Positions 1 to 6,009 of a stretch of 64,000 nucleotides of DNA are shown one piece after another; positions within the stretch are counted from its first letter, which is position 1, and each line of letters starts with the position of its first letter. The stretch comes from Collinsella sp. OM04-5. Lineage in GTDB: Bacteria; Actinomycetota; Coriobacteriia; Coriobacteriales; Coriobacteriaceae. The notes under the pieces are model-generated. The model was not told where the DNA came from, did no database searches, and saw only the letters and a list, made by a program, of their open reading frames with translations. The translations under genes were made by a program, and so were the position numbers. The stretch is from contig NZ_QSUU01000007.1 in NCBI RefSeq assembly GCF_003439125.1, positions 81,314 to 145,313 of the forward strand. Reading direction: 5' to 3'.

Positions 1-448
1 TGCCGCAGGCAATGTTGAGACGACGCGTCAGGCCGCCCGAGAGCTTGCCGGGGCGGAACTTGGTAAAGTCGCCCAGGCCGACAAAGTCGATCGCCTCGTC
101 CACCAGCGCGCGGCGGCGCTTGCGGTCGTTGACGTAGAGACTGCAGAAATAGTCGATGTTCTCGCGCACGGTGAGCTCGTCGAACACCGCCACCTGCTGC
201 GGCACCACACCGATGCGGCGCTTGAGGTCGTAGCGGGCGGGCGTCATGCGCTCGCCGAACAGCTCGATGGTGCCCTTGTCGTAGGCGAGCAGCTGCAGGA
301 TGCAGTTGATGGACGTGGTCTTGCCCGAGCCGTTGGGGCCCAGCAGGCCAAAAATCTCGCCGGGGGCGATGTTCAGGTTAAAGTGGTCGAGCGCAATAAG
401 ATCGTCGTAGCGCTTGACGAGGTTTTCGACGTGGACGATGTCTGTCAT
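1..448 (-). CDS. ABC transporter ATP-binding protein (partial, runs off the left edge)
   Basis: Cytoplasmic ATPase of an ABC exporter. About 149 N-terminal residues are visible. Walker A (GPNGSGKTT) lies at residues 37-45. A Q-loop region (VVPQQ) and the signature stretch LSGGLTRRLNIA follow, and Walker B would lie beyond the edge. The ATG at 448 is followed directly by a typical ABC N-terminus (MTDIVHVENLVKRYDD). The gene is divergent from the histidine kinase/response regulator pair, an arrangement common for two-component systems that control a drug or peptide exporter. That link is inferred from position. Substrate is unknown, and the permease must lie outside the window. Confidence 0.9.
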   Translation of the reverse strand, partial: MTDIVHVENLVKRYDDLIALDHFNLNIAPGEIFGLLGPNGSGKTTSINCILQLLAYDKGTIELFGERMTPARYDLKRRIGVVPQQVAVFDELTVRENIDYFCSLYVNDRKRRRALVDEAIDFVGLGDFTKFRPGKLSGGLTRRLNIACG

Positions 449-635
449 GAGGCGGCCCTTCTGTTGGTCGTGGCCCGGTACGATTGCATCATCGCAGGAG
501 CGGGCGGCGCGCACCAGTGAGCTTTGTCACGAGTGCGGAGGTCTTGGTCGTACGGCCTGCCGACGCCCCCGCTTTGCCGCGCGGGAGAAATGTCACGGTT
601 GCGCAGGCGGCCCCTCCACCACGCACGGCATCGCG

Positions 636-641
636 TACAAT
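636..641 (+). promoter_or_regulatory. -10 box TACAAT, probable leaderless start
   Basis: TACAAT ends 6 bases before the ATG at 648, so transcription would begin at or next to the A of the start codon. There is no Shine-Dalgarno sequence. This fits a leaderless mRNA, as is common in Actinobacteria. No clear -35 box is seen. Confidence 0.5.
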
Positions 642-647
642 ACCCGT

Positions 648-1793
648 ATGAACAGGCTTTTCGACAAATCGATTGTGCTGGCGTGCTGCATCGCAGCCGC
701 CACAGGCCTTGCTGTGGACGCTCGCTTAGTCGCGGCGTTTTGCCTGGGCGTTATTGCCACCTCACTGGCCGAGGTCGCACAGGGAAATCGCGCCCGCCGT
801 GCGAGCGAGGCCGTGAGCTACGCTTACATCATCGCGGCTGTCTTCGTGCCGCCGTTTATGCCGTTTGCGCCTCTCGCCCTCTATGACATCGCGCGGCGCG
901 TGCGCCGTGAGCACGCCTGGATCGCGCTGGGCATTGGCGTCGTCTTTGTCTTTGCGCTCGTCGCGGACCTTCGCACCGACGCGCTCACCGCCCGAACGCT
1001 CCTGCTGACCGCCATCCTTTCGGTTGCCGCCACCTTGCTATCGCTACGTACCGCCCAGTTAGAGCGCGAGCAGCAGCGCATGCGCCGTACCCGAGACGAG
1101 CTGCAGGAACGAGCCCTCGCGCTCGAGGCGCGCAACCGCGACCTTGCCGACCGCCAGGACTACGAAGTCGAGCTCGCGACGCTCGCCGAACGCGCCCGCA
1201 TCGCGCGCGAGATCCACGATAATGTCGGGCACCAGCTCACGCGTGCCTCGCTGCAGACCGAGGCCCTGCGCGTCGTGCACGCCGACGAGCCCGGCGTCGC
1301 CGCCGATTTCGCCGACGTCAAACGCACGGTTGACGAGGCGCTCCAGCTCGTACGTGCCAGCGTCCATGCGCTCAACGACAACGCCGTCGACCTTTCCGTG
1401 CAGCTCGAACGCATTGTTGAAGGCGTGCGCTCGGACGGCGGCCCGCAGATTGAGCTTGAAGTTATGGCCGAGCATGCGCCCGCAAATGTCGCCAACTGCT
1501 TTGCGGCGGTCCTGCGCGAAGCGCTCTCCAACACCATGCGCCACGCTTGCGCCCATGCTGTCACCATACGGTGCATGGAGCATCCGTCGTTTTACCAGCT
1601 CATCGTTACCGACGATGGCGTGGGCGGGGTTCAAGCAAGCGGCCGCGGCGCCGCGGAGGGCATGGGGCTCGCCTCCATGCGCGAGCGCATCGAGGCGCTT
1701 GGCGGCACCTTCACCGCCGGCCCGCTTGCCGGCGCCGGCGGCTGGCGCGTGTTTGCCACCGTTCCCAAACAGCAAGGAGATGAGGACCGATGA
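648..1793 (+). CDS. Sensor histidine kinase, NarL/LiaS-type (HisKA_3)
   Basis: Membrane-bound kinase of 381 aa. The N-terminal ~135 residues hold about five hydrophobic segments with very short loops, so it probably senses within the membrane. A coiled coil (about 135-180) leads to the HisKA_3 dimerisation helix with the phosphoacceptor His190 in AREIHDNVGHQL. A HATPase domain follows (REALSNTMRHA as N-box, DDGVGG and GMGLASMRERIE as G-boxes). The reading frame is open further upstream, but that part overlaps the divergent ABC gene. The ATG at 648 begins a membrane protein and sits just behind a TACAAT box, so I chose it. It overlaps the response regulator by 4 bases (ATGA), so the two are translationally coupled. 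Confidence 0.9.
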   Translation: MNRLFDKSIVLACCIAAATGLAVDARLVAAFCLGVIATSLAEVAQGNRARRASEAVSYAYIIAAVFVPPFMPFAPLALYDIARRVRREHAWIALGIGVVFVFALVADLRTDALTARTLLLTAILSVAATLLSLRTAQLEREQQRMRRTRDELQERALALEARNRDLADRQDYEVELATLAERARIAREIHDNVGHQLTRASLQTEALRVVHADEPGVAADFADVKRTVDEALQLVRASVHALNDNAVDLSVQLERIVEGVRSDGGPQIELEVMAEHAPANVANCFAAVLREALSNTMRHACAHAVTIRCMEHPSFYQLIVTDDGVGGVQASGRGAAEGMGLASMRERIEALGGTFTAGPLAGAGGWRVFATVPKQQGDEDR

Positions 1794-2419
1794 GGCTCAT
1801 TGTTGTCGACGACGACCGCTTGGTGGTCGATTCGCTCAAGATTATCCTGGGCGCCCAGCCGCAGATCGAGGTGGTGGGCACCGGCGCCAATGGCGACGAC
1901 GCGGTCGCGCTCTACGCCGAGCACGCGCCCGACATCGCGCTGCTCGACATCCAGATGCCGGGACGTGACGGACTTTCGGCGGCACGCAAAATCCTTGAGC
2001 GCGACCCTGCGGCGCGCGTGGTGTTTCTGACGACATTCTCGGATGACGAGTACATTGTGTCGGCGCTCAAACTGGGCGCCCGCGGCTACCTGATTAAAAC
2101 CGATGTCGCCGCCATTCCTCCGGCGTTGGCGCAGGTCATGAGCGGCAAACGCGTGCTCGAGGGTAAGGCGATCGAAGATGTTGACTTTGACGGGATGGGC
2201 AACAAGACGGGCGCGCCCCACCGGCCCGCGGCCTTTGCCGGTCTGACCGACCGCGAGTTCGAAGTCGCCGAGCTCATCGCCCGCGGTCTCGATAACAAGG
2301 AAATCGCCGCCACCGCCTATATGGGCGAAGGCACGGTGCGCAACCACATCAGCTCGATCCTTGCAAAGATGGGCCTGCGCAACCGCACGCAGATCGCCAT
2401 CGCCTACCTGCGAGGGTAA
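1790..2419 (+). CDS. Response regulator, NarL/LuxR family
   Basis: Cytoplasmic transcription factor of 209 aa and partner of the upstream kinase. The receiver domain (1-120) has the acidic pocket VDDD at 6-9, the phosphoacceptor Asp53 in LLDIQMPG, a Thr in FLTTF and the conserved Lys in GYLIKTD. A LuxR-type HTH occupies about 148-209 (LTDREFEVAELIARGLDNKEIA, then GTVRNHISSILAKMG). Its targets are not shown by the sequence, but the divergent ABC gene is the obvious candidate. No terminator is evident directly after the stop codon, and a repeat cluster follows. Confidence 0.93.
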   Translation: MRLIVVDDDRLVVDSLKIILGAQPQIEVVGTGANGDDAVALYAEHAPDIALLDIQMPGRDGLSAARKILERDPAARVVFLTTFSDDEYIVSALKLGARGYLIKTDVAAIPPALAQVMSGKRVLEGKAIEDVDFDGMGNKTGAPHRPAAFAGLTDREFEVAELIARGLDNKEIAATAYMGEGTVRNHISSILAKMGLRNRTQIAIAYLRG

Positions 2420-2479
2420 TTACCCAACGGTCAACCGCCCCGGCACAGCAAAATGGCTGTAACCGATTTAATGCCATTT

Positions 2480-2633
2480 CAAAACTATGCCGGATTACTA
2501 CGATGAATCGCCCGCCTTCGACCACGGCAAATTGCACGCTTCCAAAACCGCAGGTAGAACGCTTGCGATATTTAGAAAAATGCAGTCATGGTCGGGAATG
2601 TCGAGTTCATCGTAGTAAACCGGCATAGTTTTG
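2480..2633. repeat. 154-bp palindromic element, family A copy 1
   Basis: The ends are inverted repeats of about 27 bp with one mismatch (left 2480-2506, right 2607-2633), beginning CAAAACTATGCCGG. The core at 2541-2570 carries AAAACCGCAGGTA followed by GCTTGCG, a weaker hairpin. The left flank TGCCATTT recurs at copies 2 and 3. No sizeable gene lies inside. Confidence 0.85.
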
Positions 2634-2675
2634 TTCGGGCGGCCCTGCGCGAGTGCCTCCGCAAGCCTTGCGAGA

Positions 2676-2715
2676 CCAAAATGATCTGCTTTCTTCCGCC
2701 CGCGGAGATCGGCTG
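2676..2715. repeat. Short repeat, family C copy 1
   Basis: AAAATGATC, then a pyrimidine-rich stretch, then GAGATCGGCTG. The same module recurs at 2913-2957 and, inverted, at 34705-34744 and 34945-34994. Each pair brackets a family B element. Confidence 0.55.
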
Positions 2716-2724
2716 ACGGCGCCC

Positions 2725-2884
2725 GCCACGAAGTGGGCCCATCTACTACGTTTGACCCGATACCCCTGACCATAGCCGCGTTTCATGAAAAATCGCAGGC
2801 GTTCTACCTGCGGTTTTCATTTCACATTACTTGCCGTGGTCGAGGGCTGCCGCCTAAACATAGTAGATGGGCCCATTTCGTGGC
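2725..2884. repeat. ~160-bp palindromic element, family B copy 1
   Basis: Inverted ends at 2725-2753 and 2856-2884 share GGGCCCATCTACTA and its complement. The centre (2785-2817) is a hairpin whose arms are close to AAAACCGCAGG and CCTGCGGTTTT. A 45-codon reading frame starts at 2785 (MKNRRRSTCGF and onward) and resembles the frame in copy 2. Confidence 0.8.
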
Positions 2885-2912
2885 AGACGGGTCACGCGGC
2901 AGCCCTCGCAAG

Positions 2913-2957
2913 GCAAAAATGATCCGTTTCCCTCTGTCCACGGGAGATCAAAGGCTG
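2913..2957. repeat. Short repeat, family C copy 2
   Basis: Direct repeat of the module at 2676-2715: AAAATGATCCG, then a C/T-rich stretch, then GGGAGATCAAAGGCTG. It lies between element B copy 1 and element A copy 2. Confidence 0.55.
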
Positions 2958-2977
2958 TTACTGATATGGTGCCATTT

Positions 2978-3131
2978 CAAAACTATGCCGGTTTACGGGG
3001 CTAAAGTCGGAGCCCTCATCCATACCCCCTATTTTTGAAAAACAGCAAGCAGTCTACCTGCGGTTTTATTATCTTGGTTTTCGATATGGTCGGAGGTTCG
3101 CTATCCAGCCCCGTAATCCGGCATAGTTTTG
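2978..3131. repeat. 154-bp palindromic element, family A copy 2
   Basis: Exactly the length of copies 1 and 3. Inverted ends are 2978-3002 and 3107-3131. The core reads in the opposite direction to copies 1 and 3: the CTACCTGCGGTTTTATTA motif is on the plus strand here. Confidence 0.85.
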
Positions 3132-3162
3132 TTCGCGACGGCCCAACCGCGCGTTTAAGCGC

Positions 3163-3196
3163 GGGGCCGGCGGGGCATTTTTGCCCCGCCGGCCCC
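3163..3196 (-). terminator. Hairpin terminator after the ech operon
   Basis: Perfect 14-bp GC stem (GGGGCCGGCGGGGC and its complement) with a 6-base T-rich loop, 22 bases beyond the echF stop. No long U tract follows on the minus strand, so efficiency is uncertain. Confidence 0.65.
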
Positions 3197-3217
3197 TATT
3201 CCAGTTCTACTCCTGCG

Positions 3218-3559
3218 CTACTCCGGCTTAGTTTCTACCGTGGGAGTCTTGTCCGCCGCAACTGGAGTGCGGGCGGTGTCCATGCTCAGGCAGTGTTTAG
3301 GGCAGCTTTCGATGCACTCGCCGCACACCACGCAAGCATACGGGTCGATCGACCACGTTCCGCCCTTGCGATCGACCGCGAGCGCGCCCGCCGGGCAACG
3401 CCGCGCGCACATGCCGCAGCAGATGCACACGTCCATGTCATTGACGATATGCCCGCGCAAGCGCTCGGGCGCCGTCAGCTTCTCCTGCGGATAGCACACC
3501 GTGACCGGCTGCTTGACCATAGAACCCAAGGCCATCTTGGCAAATGTCAGCAAACTCAT
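3218..3559 (-). CDS. echF: Ech-type hydrogenase iron-sulfur subunit
   Basis: Ferredoxin-like electron-entry subunit of 113 aa. It has two classic [4Fe-4S] motifs: Cys45, 48, 51 and 55 (CICCGMCARRCP) and Cys76, 79, 82 and 86 (CVVCGECIESCP). It matches the EchF/NuoI/HycF family, which passes electrons from soluble ferredoxin to the small hydrogenase subunit at the inner face of the membrane. It is the last gene of the operon, 7 bases after echE. The ~20 residues after the second cluster are short and Thr/Pro-rich. Assignment to Ech rather than another group 4 complex rests on gene order and on the absence of NuoEFG-like genes. Confidence 0.88.
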   Translation of the reverse strand: MSLLTFAKMALGSMVKQPVTVCYPQEKLTAPERLRGHIVNDMDVCICCGMCARRCPAGALAVDRKGGTWSIDPYACVVCGECIESCPKHCLSMDTARTPVAADKTPTVETKPE

Positions 3560-3566
3560 GCCGCGC

Positions 3567-4655
3567 CTACCTTTCCGTGCAGCTAATGCAGGGGTCGATG
3601 GTCAGGATAATCATGGGCACGTTGGCAATGAGCACGCCCTGCAGCGCATGCGTCAGACCCGCCAGGTTTTGCGACGTCGGCGTGCGCACGCGGAAACGGT
3701 CCAGGTTCTTGGTGCCGTTGCCGCGCACATAGTAATACGCCTCGCCGCGCGGCTGCTCAATCACAACCTCGCCGCGCGCGCCGTCGGCCGGCGTGAGCTT
3801 GGTACGCCCACCGATACCGTCGTGCGGAATCTTGCCCACAAGCTCCTTGATGATGTCCATAGCCTGCGTGACCTCGGCGCAACGCACCTGGCAGCGGGCA
3901 TAGCAGTCGCCATCGGTAGCGACAATTGGCTCAAACGCAGCCAGATCCGCATAGGCGCCGTCGCCAAACATGCGCACGTCATAGTCCACGCCCGAGGCGC
4001 GCCCGAACGGGCCGACCATCGACAGATCCAGCGCGTCCTTCTTGCTGATCACGCCCACGCCATGCAGGCGCTCGCCACAGCTGGCGTCGTCCAAAAACGT
4101 ATGCACCAGGGCCTCGTAGTCGGGACGCATGGCATCGAGCGTCTGGACAATGCCCGCCAGCTCGGAGTCCTCAATGTCGTGCTTTAGGCCGCCGATCTCG
4201 TTAATCGACAGAATCACGCGCCCGCCGCACGTGCTCTCGAAGATCTTGAGAATCTGCTCGCGCAGGGTCCACGAACGATAGAACAGCGCCTCGAAGCCAA
4301 AGGCATCGGCAAGCAGGCCCAGCCACAGCAGGTGCGAGTGAATACGCGAGAGCTCGTGCAGAATGGTGCGGATATACTGCACACGGCCGGGCACCTCGAT
4401 GTCGAGCATGCGCTCGCAGGCGCTGGCATAGCCATAGCTATGGCCCACGGCGCAGATGCCGCAGATGCGCTCGGCGATGTAGCCAAACTGGTGCATGTCG
4501 CGCTTTTCGGTGAGCTTCTCGAGTCCGCGGTGCACAAAGCCGATCTGCGGAATTGCCTCGAGAACGCGGTCGTCATCGATCACCAGGTCCAGATGAAGCG
4601 GCTCGGGCAGCACCGGGTGCTGCGGGCCAAACGGAATAACGGAGCGATGTGCCAT
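3567..4655 (-). CDS. echE: Ech-type [NiFe] hydrogenase large subunit
   Basis: Catalytic subunit of 362 aa that reduces protons to H2. The nickel-binding cysteines are intact: Cys65 and Cys68 in RICGICAVGHSYG, and Cys356 and Cys359 in DPCISCTER. This separates it from NuoD of respiratory complex I, which has lost them. The protein ends at CTER, so there is none of the C-terminal tail that maturation proteases usually remove. Published descriptions of the related CooH report the same lack of a tail, and I infer no endopeptidase step is needed. A strong Shine-Dalgarno (AAAGGAGG) precedes ATG 4655. No hyp maturation genes are in the window. Confidence 0.93.
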   Translation of the reverse strand: MAHRSVIPFGPQHPVLPEPLHLDLVIDDDRVLEAIPQIGFVHRGLEKLTEKRDMHQFGYIAERICGICAVGHSYGYASACERMLDIEVPGRVQYIRTILHELSRIHSHLLWLGLLADAFGFEALFYRSWTLREQILKIFESTCGGRVILSINEIGGLKHDIEDSELAGIVQTLDAMRPDYEALVHTFLDDASCGERLHGVGVISKKDALDLSMVGPFGRASGVDYDVRMFGDGAYADLAAFEPIVATDGDCYARCQVRCAEVTQAMDIIKELVGKIPHDGIGGRTKLTPADGARGEVVIEQPRGEAYYYVRGNGTKNLDRFRVRTPTSQNLAGLTHALQGVLIANVPMIILTIDPCISCTER

Positions 4656-4660
4656 GGACC

Positions 4661-5380
4661 TTACGCCTCCTTTTTCTGCTTGTCGCGGACGACCTTGGCG
4701 GCAAGCGCCGCGCGGACCTTGGCCGCTTTCTCGGGATCCATGGCGGCGAGCTTTGCCTCCATCTCGGCGGCTTTAAGTGCGGCCTTGGCCGCGGCCTCGT
4801 CATGCTGAGCATCGGAGCCGGCAGCCGCAGCGGGCCGAGCGACGGCGGCGCCCGCGGCATCACCAGCGCCCGCGGCGCCCTCCCCTGCAGCAGCCGCAGC
4901 AGCGGCGGCCTTCTCGGCCGCGGCCTTGCGCGCCTTGGCCTCGGCAGCGGCACGGACCTTCATGGCTTTCTCTCGCGCAGCCTTCACCTCGGGCGTGATA
5001 ACGCTCATGGGCTCGGCAGTCGAGACCTGGTAGAAAAAGCCCTTAAAGTCGATCTGCATATCGGTGATGGCAAGACCGAATAGGTCATGCGCTTCGTTTT
5101 CAAACGGGAATACCGCCGGATAGTACGAGCTGATGGACGGAATCTCCTGGTACCGATCAATTCCCTCAACCACCAGGTTCTCGATCGCATAGCTGCCGTC
5201 CTGCGCAATATGCTCCTGAGCAGCACGAACGTTGATAAACGTATAGACCAGGCGATACGATCCGTCGTCCACACAGCGCTCGGCGTGCATCTGCACAAAG
5301 CGGGCACCGGCGCCCTTGAGCGCCTGGACATGCGACAGAAGCTCGTCGAGCCCAACGGTGGTATAGATAGCCTTTTGCAT
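4661..5380 (-). CDS. echD: Ech-type hydrogenase subunit D (NuoC-like) with Ala-rich tail
   Basis: Peripheral subunit of 239 aa. Residues 1-130 match the NuoC/30-kDa family (SSYYPAVFPFENEAHDLFG corresponds to the usual FPAA.W.ERE.xDxFG region). It scaffolds the large and small subunits. Residues ~131-239 are a low-complexity Ala/Lys/Glu tail (runs such as KARKAAAEKAAAAAAAAGEG) that EchD and NuoC proteins normally lack. It probably forms a helical or disordered arm with unknown partner. The start shares one base with the echC stop (TAATG), showing tight coupling. The tail is part of the open frame and has normal codon use, so it is not an obvious artefact. Confidence 0.85.
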   Translation of the reverse strand: MQKAIYTTVGLDELLSHVQALKGAGARFVQMHAERCVDDGSYRLVYTFINVRAAQEHIAQDGSYAIENLVVEGIDRYQEIPSISSYYPAVFPFENEAHDLFGLAITDMQIDFKGFFYQVSTAEPMSVITPEVKAAREKAMKVRAAAEAKARKAAAEKAAAAAAAAGEGAAGAGDAAGAAVARPAAAAGSDAQHDEAAAKAALKAAEMEAKLAAMDPEKAAKVRAALAAKVVRDKQKKEA

Positions 5381-5997
5381 TACTCGGCCTCCTTTGCAGC
5401 GACGGGCGTCTCAGCAGGTGCGTCGCCAGCAGCGGGTGCGGCGGGCTTCCCGGCAGGCGCGTCACCGGCACCGTCAGTCCCGGCCCCCGCAGCCACAAAC
5501 CCGTCCTCGCCCAGCTCAACGCCACCGTCCCAGGTAGCGGCACCGCCCACGGTAAGCGGATCGCCGCCGGCGCGCATCACGGACTCCTTCTGGTCCAGGA
5601 TGCCGCACGCCTCCACGATGGCATCGATCACGGTCTCGGGGCGAATGGCGCATCCGGGCGCGTACACGTCCACGGGAATCGCGCGGTCCACGCCGCCGAT
5701 CACGTTGTAGGCATCGCGGAACACGCCGCCCGAGCACGCGCAGATGCCGCAGGCCACCACGCACTTGGGCTCGAGCATCTGGTTGTAAATCTGGCGCACG
5801 ACAGGCAAGTTCTGAGCGTTGACCGAGCCCGTCACCAAAAAGATGTCCGCATGCTTGGGGTTGCCGGTATTGACCACGCCAAAGCGCTCCGCATCGAACA
5901 GCGGCGTGAGCGAGGCCAGCACCTCGATATCGCATCCGTTGCAGCTCGAGCCGTCGTAATGAATAACCCACGGCGAGCGCGACATTTTATGATCCAT
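5380..5997 (-). CDS. echC: Ech-type hydrogenase small subunit
   Basis: Small hydrogenase subunit of 205 aa, NuoB-like, carrying the proximal [4Fe-4S] cluster. Cysteines visible are 19 and 22 (SSCNGCD), 83, 86 and 88 (VACGICACSGG) and 116 (APGCAIRPE). It relays electrons from EchF to the NiFe site. Residues ~155-205 form an Ala/Pro/Gly-rich tail, less extreme than that of EchD. It lies 12 bases after echAB and overlaps the echD start by one base. ATG 5997 is used here, though an ATG four codons in (MSRSPW) is also possible. Confidence 0.9.
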   Translation of the reverse strand: MDHKMSRSPWVIHYDGSSCNGCDIEVLASLTPLFDAERFGVVNTGNPKHADIFLVTGSVNAQNLPVVRQIYNQMLEPKCVVACGICACSGGVFRDAYNVIGGVDRAIPVDVYAPGCAIRPETVIDAIVEACGILDQKESVMRAGGDPLTVGGAATWDGGVELGEDGFVAAGAGTDGAGDAPAGKPAAPAAGDAPAETPVAAKEAE

Positions 5998-6009
5998 GGA
6001 TGCCGCCTC

